This document shows, piece after piece, positions 10,601-21,043 of a DNA stretch of 64,000 nucleotides. The notes beneath the pieces are model-generated. The model was not told where the DNA came from, did no database searches, and saw only the letters and a list, made by a program, of their open reading frames with translations. The stretch spans positions 496,001 to 560,000 of the forward strand of contig JAALGY010000011.1 of the NCBI GenBank assembly GCA_032358165.1, given 5' to 3'. Numbering within the stretch: position 1 is the stretch's first letter; every line of letters starts with the position of its first letter. This stretch comes from Diplosphaera chodatii. Its lineage: Eukaryota; Chlorophyta; Trebouxiophyceae; Prasiolales; Stichococcaceae. The position numbers and the translations under genes are program-made.

Positions 10601-13600
10601 TGCGACTGCCGCCGGCGCCGTCTGGACCTGCAGCGCAGCCCCAGCCCACGGCAGCAGTCGATGGTCAGGCAAGGGCGGCGGCGGCGTCTGTGACGGCGGC
10701 GGCTGGAGGGGAGGATGCAGCGGCCAAAAGGATCGAGGCGGCAGACGTGGCGGCAGATGCTGGGGCGTTTGCTGACGTGCAGCCGCTTAAGCGCCGGGCC
10801 TTAGATGCAGCGCGCACACATGACGCACCTGCCACGCCGGCGCCGGGAGCCCCCGCAGATGTGCCGGCCAGCCCTCCCCACGCGAGTGCAGGTGATGCCT
10901 GTGGCAGAGCGCAATTGCTCGTGCAGGCAGCATGTGCATTCCTGTCTGGGTTTGCATCACCTTTGATTGCGTGCTACTCTGCGAAGCATGTAGGCGGACC
11001 GGGCATGCAAGTCACGATGGGAGTGCACTGCAATGCATCACCAGGCTGGTCATGCAGCAGAACGATGAGTAGATGAACTGTATCCGATGACATTGTCTGT
11101 GATGGCTGCATCCTGATTCATGCAGACTTGCGGGCACCTCAGACGCCGGAGCGCAGCAGCTCAGAGCGACTGCGGAGGCGGCAGCAGGATGCAGGTGACA
11201 GACAGCCAGATGCAGCCGCTGGGGGTGCATCTGGTGCTCCGGGCAGCCACGCCGACGAGCCAGCAGCCACAGCAGCTGCAGCTGATGATGTCGGCAGGCC
11301 CCGCAGCACAGCGGCTGTGGGGGAGGCGGTGGCGGCGACGGCAGCCAGTGGTCCGGGTCAGCTCAGCTATCTGCTCTGCCTTGTTGCAAGCTGCACACCA
11401 TCATTCTTTCATTACTGTTGGGCATTCGTTTGCCAGGGCACCGCCGGCAATGCAGTGTTGGTTTGGCAAGATGCAGGGGCGAAGGCAAAGCCTCCGGCAG
11501 CCGATGCGGTGCTGAAGAGCATCAGGGAATACCGCCCCATTGAGGATGCCTGCTGGCCAGCTGGCGAGCCAGCGCCCTACATGCACCTTGCACAGGCCTT
11601 TGCAGTGAGTAGGGGAACTCTAAAATTGCAGCATATACACCTCAGTGCCCCCTTGACACCTGCCAGATTGCCGATGCAATGCACTGCGGCTTGCATGCCT
11701 GGCGACACACGTGGGCAGAGCTGCTTCTGTAAGGCTCAGGGTGTATTGCAGGAATGCCCATCTGCGTGACAAGGTCCAACATGATGTGAGGCTTTTGTGT
11801 TGCTTCCAGGCGATGGACGGCACGACCAAGCGGCTGAAGATTGCGGACGTCGTCACCAATATGTTCCGCTCTGTGTTAGCGCTGTCACCAGGTGTGCCTC
11901 ATCACGTGTGAAGCTCTGCGCACAAAACATTGTCTGCGTGAATGTTGATACACATTCCAGGCCGTGTTCTGCCGAGGCCTGGGATTGCAAGCGATGCGAC
12001 CAACACATCAGCCGTGATGGCCTTGGCGGTCAGGGATTGGCTGACGCAATTGGGTACTGCGAGCAGACTGCATGCTGGAGGCGGCATACCTGGCGCTGGG
12101 CAAGATCGCGCCCGACTGGCAGCAGCTGGAGCTGCACGTGGGCGGCGCCACCGTCGCGTCTGCCGTGTCGGAGGCCACCGGCGTCACGAGGTACGAGGTC
12201 CGCCCGGTTTCATTGCTCAGCCACATGCACGAGGCCAGTTGTCACCGGACCTGGGATGCTCTCACAGATGAAACCATGTTGCTTGAGAGTCTCAGTCACT
12301 GGAGTGCAGCCCCCGGCTGATTGTTGGTTCAGGCACCTCTGTGCTCGGATGGATAACAACCCCATTAGGGTGATGATTTGCAGCACTTTACATTTGTGAA
12401 CACATTGCGCTGCAGGGGTCAGCTGCGGCGGATGCACGATGTGCTGGGGGACATGGGTGATGTGGCGCAGGAGTGCCGCGTAAAGCAGGTGCTTGTTGCT
12501 GTGGAAGCACACAAAGCTGGCCGATGCACATGATGGCCCTTATTGCAGTCAACAACAGACCACGCCAGGCCTCGTCTTCCTTGTCCCTCTCTGCCAGGAG
12601 CCAATGTGTGACAGCAGCGGTGTGGGACTTTTGAGGCGTCACATAACTGTCTGAGATTTTATCAAAACGGTTGTCGACCATGTAGACGATGCTGCTGAAG
12701 CCCAAGCCGCTGACGCTCAAGGGGGTGTACGCAAGCCTGCGCGCCATCGCGCTGACCAAGGGCCAGGGCTCCGCGCAGCGCAAGCAGGACACCATCAAGC
12801 AGCTCATCAGCCGCTGCAGGTGGGCGCTAAATCACATCATACCACTGATCATCTCAGTTGACATATTACTTTTGTTGTCATATCAGACGCGTCGTGAAAT
12901 GTTGTTGCGTTGCCAGCCGCTGGCGCCGCTGTGAGCTACCAGATGCACCACCACCAGCGGCGGCAGCCCACTCAGGCGGCGGTCATCAGCTTGTTCCCAC
13001 CTGCGGGGATGCCTGTGGACAGCCAGACAGTCCGACAGGCAGCTGCGCATGCTGTCGGGCGCCCGCTGTCGTGTCGTCGTCATCATGGACGTCAGACCCA
13101 AGTGCTGAGCCCCGGCGCTGCGGTGGTCTCCAGGGGCGTGGAGACCAAGTACCTGGTGCGGACGCTGGTGCAGAACCTGCGGGTGGGCGCCAACTGGCGC
13201 TCCGTGGTGGGGCCCCTCGCCCGCGCCACCCTGCTGCACAGGTAGCCTGGGAGTCAGCCCGTCAGGCTGACTCGGATGCTGCTGCCAGTATGCTTCAGCG
13301 TTTTGCGAGCCTGCTGACTTTGCCGTTCTGACCGGAGACTGCTCTTGCGCCCACCCTGCTGCAGTACGCCCCGCGGGCCGCAGACTGCTTGATGCATGAC
13401 ACAATCAACAGCGGTGTCTTGACGCCCTCGCTGGGTGGGCGTAGCCTCACATGGGAACACGCAAAACCCGCAGGGAGGGTGGCCCGAAGACCAAGGCGGA
13501 GCAGGACGCGGCGGCGAGGGCGGCGCTGGAGGCGTTCCACCTGTGCCCCAACCTGGAGATCCTGGTGCCGGCGCTGCTGGAGTGCGGGCCCGAGGAGCTG

Positions 13601-16600
13601 CAGCGCCGCTGCAGCCTCACGCCGGGTGCACACCGCGCGTCAGACTCTGTGCAGCACTGGCCGCTGAGTGCAGAGGCCATGGAATGCAAAGCTGCCAGGG
13701 CATGCGTGGTCGCTTGTTTAAATTATACCCCCACAGACCACAAACCTGCCCCGTGCAAGGCCACAGTGTGAGTAGGCCTGCTTGCACCTGATTGGAATGC
13801 CATAGCCACACTGTTGATCGAGCGATGTGTCACGGACTGAGCTGTGGCTGCAGGCGTGCCGCTGAAGCCGATGCTGGCCAAGATCTGCGAGGGCATCCCT
13901 GACGCCATCGCCCAGCTGCGCGACCATGGCGGCCGCTTCCTGGCGGAGTTCAAGTATGACGGCGTGCGCGCGCAGATCCACCTCCTGGAGGACGGCACGG
14001 TGCGTTCCTATGGCCTGCCTTGATGACCTTGATCAGCGCCTAGATCCATGTGCGCGCACAAATTGCGCCAGTGAGTGGCAAGTTGAGAGGGTGGCACTGT
14101 GACGACAGCCGTATGGCTGCTGCGAAGACAATCGCTGAGGAGTCAGTCCTTGCGATCGTCGTCGTCGCAGCCGCACTGCTGTCGGCAACACAGGTGCATG
14201 TCTTCAGGCAAAAGCTTCCAGCTGAGGGTGGACTAAAGTCTGCTGGGTCGCCTGCAGGTGAAGGTCTTCAGCCGCAACTGTGAGGACCGCAGCACGCACT
14301 TCCCCGACGTGGCCGATGCCATCCGTGCCGCTGCTGCAGGTAATGCTTGCACTGTTCTGACATGTTCCACAACATGAAAACAGCAGCACTTAGCTCGTAG
14401 AACATCGCGGCCATGCGCGCCTGCTGCTGCGTCAGCCGTCACATCTGAGAAGGTATTCAAGTGCAGGCGGTTCGACGTCGCTGGTCGTGGACGCTGAGAT
14501 CGTGGCAGTAGACCGCGGCCACACTGGAGCAGCGGGCCAGGGCGGTGGTGGCGACCGCAGCACGGCAGGGGAGGGCGCCGCCACCGTTGGTGAGGGCGGC
14601 GGCGGCAGCGTGCGACTGCGCGCCTTCCAGGAGCTCTCGACGCGCGCCCGGGGCGAGATCACCGCCGAGCAGGTACGGTGCTGGGCCGTCAGGGTGTGTG
14701 TCTGGTTGAAGTCGCTGTGAGGAACAAGTTTGTGACGATCCACTGTGCTTGGGTGCATGGCGCCTGCCATACACGCCAGTAGCCGGGTTCTGGCGATGCA
14801 ATGCAAGGTGCTGATTCAAATGGGAGGGTCCGTGACTGTGGTGGCCCATCTGCACAGGTCACTGTGACGGTCGGCGTGTACATCTTCGACCTGCTGTACG
14901 CGAACCGCGAGGTGCTGGTGCAGCTGCCGTTGTGCAAGCGGCAGGAGCGCCTGAAGGAGGTGGGTTGCGCGTCTGCGAACGAGTTGCTCACTGATGTAGT
15001 CACTCAGCGCTCCTGAGCCCCTCACATTGCAGCTCAGGCTGCTGAGGCTCACGAGCAACTTCGCTTGCCGTGCTGCTTTGACACTGACTGGCTGCCACTG
15101 CTTTGACATAACCCTGATGCTGTGCCATCCACTCTTGCAGGTGCTGCCCAACCTGCGGCCGGGGTATGTGGAGCTGGCGCGCTCCATCGAGGTAGTGGCC
15201 TCCAGCGGCGGCAGCGGCAGCGGCAGACCAGCGCCGGCAGTCCCAGCCCCAGCAGCTGCAGGCGGTAGTGCAGCTGCTGCAGAGCTACCTGCACTGGAGC
15301 CAGCACTGGAGCCAGCTCCAGCGCCGGCGGTCGATGCAGCTGCGGCGAGTGGCAGCGAGGCAGGGGACGACGCCGACAGCGAGAGCGGCAACGATGACGA
15401 TGGTGAGTTCGCAGGCGGATCAGGGTTGCTGGACTAGGGCTCAGGGCACTGAACAGTTGCTGATTGCGCAGTTGCTGAAGGGTACCATCCTAAAGAGTGT
15501 GTGCATGTGGTGGTGTCAAAGCAAGCTGGTCATTGCTTCTGGTCAGGCGATGCGCCTCCAGCTGCTGGCGGCGCCGCAACAGCGGTGCCCAGCTTCAGCG
15601 ACGCCTCTCCCGCCGCTCGCAAAGGCAGGTATGCCGCCACAGGCAAGGCGGTGGCCGCGGCTCTGGCACGTATGGCCAGCCCCGCGAAGACCGGCAGCAG
15701 CAGAAAGCAGGGACGCGGGTCCAATATGCCTGCCGGCGAGCCGGCTGCAGAAGAGGCCCCGCCACTTGAGGCGGCGGTGGCGGCGGCCGAGAGCGATGAG
15801 CAGACGTCTGTCGCCGTGGCCAAGGTCAGTAGGTTGAAGGGACAGGCCTCTGTCTGGCAGCCAGTGATGTGTCAATCAATAGGTCTGCACTTTGCATCAA
15901 GGCGAGGTTTGTGCATGAGCAGGCCACACGCATCGTGCCGTAAGGCAGGGTCACCTGTCACGCTGCAATTTCAGGAGGCAACGATGACGGATTTGCATGA
16001 CGACATGTATGCTGCCGCTGCATCCGCAGGTGCAGGAGTTCCTGCTCAAGTCCTTTGCGGAGGGCACTGAGGTATGCTCACAGCACGGCTTGCGTGTGCT
16101 GACACTGCTGTACACAGGCCACTCTTCTGCAGGCGTCACACTGCTTGCACCGCTTGGTTGCTGGCAGCCTCTGGGCGCCGACGCCCGCGTGCCTCCTCTG
16201 CTGCAGGGCCTGATGCTGAAGCGCCTTGATGAGGGGTCCGCCTACCAGCCGTCAAAGCGCTGCGACTCCTGGATCAAGATCAAGCGGTGAGTCACGTGCT
16301 GGCAAACATCCCCAAGGAATCTTCGAGCTCTCCTCCTTCGAGGCTGGTGCAGCCGGTCGCAAGGACATCGCTACTGATGCCAAGTTGCGCCGTTTGCGAA
16401 GTGAGCCGGCATTGAACCCTGCAATCAGCATGCAGGGACTACTGCGAGGGGCTGCGGGATTCCCTGGACCTGGTGCCCATCGGCGGCTGGTACGGCAATG
16501 GGCGCAAGGCGGGCTGGGTGTCCCCCTTCCTGCTGGCGGCGTGGGACCCGGAGACCGAGACCCTGGCCACCGTGTGCCGCTGCATGTCGGGGTTCACCGA

Positions 16601-17688
16601 CGCCTTCTACACCGAGGTGGGCGCCAGGGTTGACATCATCAGCTCTGGTTGAACCTTACTGCTGCTGCTCATCTTCGTCGTCATTCCATTGCTGCACACT
16701 GCCGCTCAGACGGGCATCCACACTGCCATGTCGTCTCTGCTCTCAGGGCATGGCCACCTCTCATGCTCATCATGTCACAGCATCTCGAAATTATGGTTTC
16801 CATCTCTGCGCTGCTGCTTGGTAACAACAGCAACTGTACAGCGTCCACTACTCTGGCTGCTGCTGTGCAGGCCAGCGCGCGGATGCGGGCGCGGCAGCTG
16901 CCGGGCCCCAAGCCCTACTACGTCACCACTGAGCAGCCGGACATGTGGTTTGATGCGGCGGAGGTGTGGGAGATCCGGGGCGCCGACCTCACCATCAGCC
17001 CCGTCCACAAGGTGTCCTGAAATCGCAGGATAGGTTGCAGCATATGTTTGCCTTTGATGGTTCACTGGCCACAGGCGATGCCACAGCTATCATCCATGTG
17101 CCAGCCCGAACATCAAACCAGACCGTGTAATCGTAACCGTGCTGGCTCTGGGTTTGCCCGTGCCTGGACGAAGTGCATCGACCGCTGCTCAGCCCAGACA
17201 CTAAGAGCATGCTGCCTGCCTTGTGTTTTATGCACAGGCGGCGGCAGGCCGGCTGCACCCCGAGCGCGGCGTCAGCCTGCGCTTCCCCCGCTTCATCCGG
17301 GAGCGCACCGACAAGGTGCGCAGCCCTGAAACTGCTTTCTCCAAATCCCTGCACTGCCCTCTGCAGCACTGCACTGACGGCGCTCCACACACAGGCTGCA
17401 GTGAGAGTTCCCACCCTTCTGATCGCTGTGAACGTGAGCTCATTTGCAAATCAGATGTGAGCTGTCCGGGCACCCAGCACTGGCATTGCGCATGGTTCGC
17501 ACGCGCCACATTGGGCAGCGGATTATTGCAGCATGGCAGGGCCTCGCCTTGTCCCACGGGCAATTGTTGCCCTGCAGGGGGTGGAGGATTCGACGGGGCC
17601 AGATGTTCTGGTGGAGTTGTACAACAAGCAGACACGGCGGATGCAGACGGCGCAGGAGCGACTGGGCGCCAATGCTGCTGAGCGTTGA
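4968..17688 (+). CDS. LIG6: DNA ligase VI homologue: SNM1/beta-CASP nuclease fused to ATP-dependent DNA ligase
   Basis: One gene of 37 exons; my exon lengths sum to 6102 nt (2033 aa plus stop), with consistent phase at every junction. Order: SNM1-type beta-CASP nuclease (residues 1-367), disordered linker (to about 855), UBA-like helix pair (about 858-895), PIP box (956-963), second low-complexity linker, ligase DNA-binding domain (about 1200-1464), adenylation and OB domains (1465-2033). Catalytic Lys is about residue 1498 in FKYDGVRAQ. Plants carry this fusion as DNA ligase VI, reported in Arabidopsis for double-strand break repair and seed longevity; it should act in the nucleus by trimming ends and sealing nicks. 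This copy is longer than the plant protein (about 1400 aa), mainly through Ala/Gly/Ser-rich linkers. One acceptor is ambiguous: exon 19 starts at 11453 by phase, although 11438 looks the better site. Intron 3 uses a GC donor. Confidence 0.93.
7845..9629 (+). other. Exons 12-14 of the ligase gene: long disordered linker
   Basis: Exons 7845-7966, 8086-8241 and the 1233-nt exon 8397-9629 encode about 500 residues rich in Ala, Ser, Pro, Gly and Gln with scattered basic clusters (for example SRKRSRKQG, a possible nuclear localisation signal). No folded domain is evident until the last 15 or so residues, which lead into the UBA-like segment. The single large open exon is unusual in a gene otherwise made of exons of 40-460 nt. 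Confidence 0.8.
9576..9909 (+). other. UBA-like helical segment in the ligase protein
   Basis: The end of exon 14 (LAELLGVLGSALDKDQ) joins exon 15 (9822-9909: AVQLLARSNGNVAAALNSHFDG). The second part has the form seen in UBA-like domains and at the Rad5 N-terminus, where a hydrophobic helix is followed by NGNVxxAxNxxFD. Ubiquitin or ubiquitin-like binding is inferred from the pattern only. Confidence 0.55.
10213..10443 (+). other. PCNA-interacting (PIP) box split across the exon 16/17 junction
   Basis: Exon 16 (10049-10226) ends in codons for Q-P-S-I plus two bases of an Arg codon. Exon 17 (10434-10891) supplies the third base and S-F-F. The joined peptide QPSIRSFF matches the PIP consensus Q-x-x-hydrophobic-x-x-aromatic-aromatic exactly, and resembles the N-terminal PIP box of DNA ligase I. 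It lies in a disordered, Lys/Arg-rich context, as functional PIP boxes usually do. Confidence 0.75.
10281..10433 (+). repeat. Diverged tandem duplication in intron 16 of the ligase gene
   Basis: Two units of about 80 and 73 bp (10281-10360 and 10361-10433) share the order TCAGCTGCCTGCC, TTNAAGCAG, CGCACCT, TAAA, CTGCCATG, GGGCTGC. Each ends in a plausible acceptor (CTACAG at 10360 and CTGCAG at 10433). The second acceptor is the one that keeps the reading frame and completes the PIP box. Confidence 0.8.
11453..13625 (+). other. Exons 19-25 of the ligase gene: ligase DNA-binding domain
   Basis: Exons: 11453-11604 (acceptor may be 11438), 11810-11891, 12067-12190, 12416-12488, 12686-12819, 13134-13241, 13474-13625. 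Recognisable ligase I-like segments are DACWPAGEPAPYMHLAQAF, LALGKIAPDW followed by ELHVGGATV, LGDMGDVAQECR, and VETKYLVRTL followed by NLRVGANW. These match the all-helical DNA-binding domain that precedes the adenylation domain in eukaryotic ATP-dependent ligases. Confidence 0.9.
13854..17688 (+). other. Exons 26-37 of the ligase gene: adenylation and OB-fold domains
   Basis: Exons: 13854-13999, 14258-14339, 14467-14672, 14858-14959, 15141-15402, 15547-15824, 16030-16071, 16207-16286, 16436-16616, 16871-17011, 17238-17315, 17578-17688. Nucleotidyltransferase motifs are all present: motif I FKYDGVRAQ (Lys codon 13952-13954), motif Ia FSRNCED, motif III VVDAEIVAVD followed by AFQELSTRAR, IFDLLY, motif IV EGLMLK (across exons 32/33), and motif V WIKIKRDY. 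The OB domain continues with PIGGWYGNGRKAGW and RFPRFIRERTDK. Two low-complexity insertions interrupt the fold: about 30 Gly-rich residues in exon 28 and about 158 residues in exons 30-31. Confidence 0.92.
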
Positions 17689-18150
17689 TAGGCAGGTTGT
17701 ACGTCTGTATGTGTCGTCAAATAGCATAGCGGGCCATGGCTGCTTTCGTGTACAAACAATTAGTTCAACGATTCGTAACAAGATCCGTAACAAGATCCAC
17801 TGAAAGAAACTTCAAACTTCACCATACCGACGAAAGGACCACCACACCGAAGAACGGACAACTTCGCAGCCACCGCTGAACAACGTGGAGCAGCTTGTCA
17901 ACGCTGTTCAACATGACCGGCTGCACAGGCAGCTTGACATACCAAATCTTGTCACATCACACTCTTAAACATGCCAGAACAACGGAACATGCTGAAGAAA
18001 TCTCCGCTCTAACCAAGCAATCCTGGCAAACCTCTGTGTCCCTCAACAGACGAAGTGCAGTCCACAACATTGGACACTTGCGTCCGATGAATATGGTATA
18101 ATGTAATATATAATATATAACATCCCCTCACGACCTGGTACACTACGATA
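17689..18150. other. Convergent intergenic gap
   Basis: This lies between the ligase stop and the stop of the minus-strand gene. It contains an AT-rich stretch around 18092-18121 with TATAATGTAATATATAATA, including TGTAA, the usual green-algal polyadenylation signal, at 18104-18108. I see no coding exon. Confidence 0.5.
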
Positions 18151-19964
18151 TCAAAATTGGTCGTCATCCTCAAATGGCGTGTCGCTGTACGCCGCAAATG
18201 GCGAGACGGACCTGGCGCTGCTGAAGTCGCCGCTGCTGCGGCTGCGGCGTACGCTGGCGGTGCTGCTGTTTGACACCGACCTTGCGAGGCGGTTTCTGGC
18301 ACCGGGGGTGCCAAAGTTCAGCACGCCAGGGCTGGGCGGCTCGGCAGCGTCAGCGTTTGTCAGTGCAGCTGGCGATGCGGGAAAGCTGGGCAGCTTTGCC
18401 CGGCGCCGGGGCCGCAGCGGCCGCAGCTTCGGGGCCGCGCTGACGCCTGGCTGCCCTGCAGTGTCGTGGCCGCCGCTGCCTGCCCCTGGCGCGGACGACG
18501 GCAGCGGGGGAGCACCAGTTTCAGCCGCTGACGCTGGGGTCACCGGCACCAGCTGCGGGATGCTGCCAGACCCCAGGGCATCCATCCTGCAAAAAATTTA
18601 GAACACACAGCCACTGTCACGACATGCACATGTCCTGCCGCGTGCTCCCACAGCAGCGTGACACTGCTCGTACACCAAGGCCTCACAGATGTTCGATTGT
18701 GTTGCGCTTGCAGCATGCAGGAGTGCCGACCACGGATCTCCGCGCACCACTGGAGGCACAGCGGCAGCGAGTTCTGCGGCGTGGCCAGCTGCCCGCTGCG
18801 CTGCCGCAGCGCCCAGTCGTCGCCGTCGCTGACCTTGAAGGACAGCCCGCCCGCCGGCTGCTGCGGGGGAGCCTGGGCCTGCTGCGGGGCGGCCTGCGGG
18901 GCACGCGCGGCTGGCGTCAGCTGCAGCGCCAGTGGCTGGGCCGCCGCTGGCAGAGCGGGCGTCTCCAGAAGCTGTTGCGGCTGCACGTGTGCCTCTGCAT
19001 GTTGTGGAGGCGCGGGAGGCTGCTCCAGCACAGCAGCAGCCAGCTGCTGCTGCGCTGCCGGCGGCAGGGTCCCAGGTGCTTTTGATACTCGCGCTGTGGT
19101 GCTGCTGGTGACTGGCCGGACTGCGCCGCGCTGCTGCTGCTGCTGCTGGCAGGCCTCGGCGACGGCGGCGCTGATGGCATCGTGAGCTGCTGAGGCAGCG
19201 GCAGCTGCCTGCTGCAGCCGTGCGCCGCTGAGCTCCCGGGTGCGCAACTGCAGCAATGTTGATTGAGTGTCCTCGGCTACGTGATGGCCCACGCTTTTCA
19301 GCTTTCACTTGTCAGACTACAGCAACTGTCAGACTGCAGCAAAGCGTCATTTGCATCCGTGGTGATCATGCAGACGTGCTGCAGCATGTACATCAACAGC
19401 AAGTAGGCAAGCACCTCACCTCAGTATGCTGAGGTGCCACTGCAGGATCCACTGCATCCACCAGCTGCTTGGCATGGGCCCGCTGCTTGGCGGCCGGCTT
19501 GGCATCCCGCCTGCACCGGCGTCAGCACACTGGTCAGCACACTGCATTGCTGTGTTGCTCATGGCTCACCATAGCAGCCCGTCGACGACAATTGTGCTGC
19601 CGTGTCGCGCATCTCGAGCATGCAAGACTCCATGAAGCGTAAGCTATAAAAGTACCTGCGCAACCGCCGCTGCTGCTGCTCGGCAAGCGCCGTGGCAACG
19701 CCGCCGGCGCCCCGCTCAAATGACCGCCGGCCCAGGGCCCCGTATGACTGCCGCCGCGCGAAGCTCCACTGCGAGGCCGCTTTTGCGGGATCGGCCTGAG
19801 CTGTTGTCGCTAAATGTGGCGGTCCGGGCATCAGACCTTGGGCTGCTGCGCTGAGCGACGCCAGCCCAGCCGCTGCGGCCGCTGCATCCAGTGCTGGTGC
19901 GACATTTGAAGTACAATTGTGTACCAGTGGATGGGGCAGCTCTGGCAGCGCCGCTACCGCCAGC
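18151..19964 (-). CDS. Unrecognised Gln/Ala-rich protein, 5' end unresolved
   Basis: I do not recognise this protein. Four phase-consistent minus-strand exons are 19964-19656, 19510-19420, 19247-18748 and 18586-18151, ending at a stop at 18151. They give about 445 aa. From N to C: an Ala-rich segment, a basic helical segment (AEQQQRRLRRRDAKPAAKQRA), a helical Ala-rich region, a run of six Gln, a Pro/Gln/Ala-rich stretch, then a more conserved-looking piece (LSFKVSDGDDWALRQRSG and ATPQNSLPLCLQW). The tail is basic then Ser-rich (SVSNSSTASVRRSRSSGD) and ends in acidic FEDDDQF. Phase at 19964 requires an earlier exon that I could not place. A nuclear or cytosolic scaffold role is only a guess. 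Confidence 0.65.
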
Positions 19965-21043
19965 CTGCAGTGACAAAGAAGCAGCCCAAGGGTCGAGGTC
20001 CCTTCGCTTCCCGCACGGCTTCCGGTGCGATTTCAATGCACGCCCAATGAACTGCTGCGGCTGTATGGCATTGTAAGCACTGTGTGAAGCGAGCAGTAAC
20101 CAAGGCAGTCAGACATTGGCATGGACAATCACCCTTTGCTTCCTGGGCGGACTCCGCTCTGGTTGCCGACGGGCCCAACAGCGGCCGAGGGCATGGCGCA
20201 CGCGCTTATGCTGCTGTATCCGTCTCAGACCTGCAATACGCAAAACAGCCATCGAACAAAGCAATCGCAGTGCTGTCTGCGACGGGACACGCCCGTGAGA
20301 GCAGGCCCTAAACAGCAAACCTTCGCGAAGGCACACGCCGATATTGGGCCTCAATCCGACCGCAGAACCTGCCACTGCATGCCTCGATGGGGTACACGTG
20401 CACATACCTGTCTAACCGAGTGCAGCAGGCGCTGGCGTTTGTACATGGACCAGGTGCACCCCGTCACAGGGAGACGTGGGCTGACGACCGGGTTTGAGCA
20501 AACTTCACGACCTTGTACCACGATCCAACAGCGGAAGAACGCACGAGACCGTTAGAAACGATGTCTGAGAGACACTATGGGAGCTGATACCTTCAAAAGG
20601 AGGCCGTGGGCGCACTATGATAGTAGGATCTCGCTTCTGTGGCCCACACCAAATCGCGTGGGGCTAGTCGGGCTCACTTGCTGGGCTACTCCCACTAGGT
20701 ACCTATGCATTCCGCTCCAAGGCGCGCGTGCACTTGGCCACATTGAAGACTGCCACCGCTACATACGCTGAGTTCGCGGGTGAAAGCACTTTGAGGGCTG
20801 CTGGACAGCAGGCCGTTGACATCTCGCGGCGTGGAGTTCCACCAACTGCTGCAACTGCGTTGGTCAGCTTGCTGTGCTTGACTGATCAGCACAAGAAGTG
20901 GTACAACAGACACAAACACGGAGCTGAGCTCAGACACAGCTGCCCACTGGCCACCGCAGCATCAGGAGTACCCAGTGAATCTGCGGTCAGTGTGACAGAC
21001 ATGATGTAGCGGCATCACCGCAGCGGTTTCGCCGCCGCTCGGC
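19965..21043. other. Divergent intergenic region
   Basis: This should hold the missing first exon and promoter of the minus-strand gene and the promoter and 5' UTR of the aspartic protease gene. An open frame at 20728-21009 (+) ends 34 bases before the protease ATG. It has no recognisable protein content and may be a leader ORF by chance. Confidence 0.4.

Noticed and set aside
20728..21009. 93-aa frame just before the aspartic protease
   Set aside because: No family resemblance and no upstream splice site. It may be a chance leader ORF.
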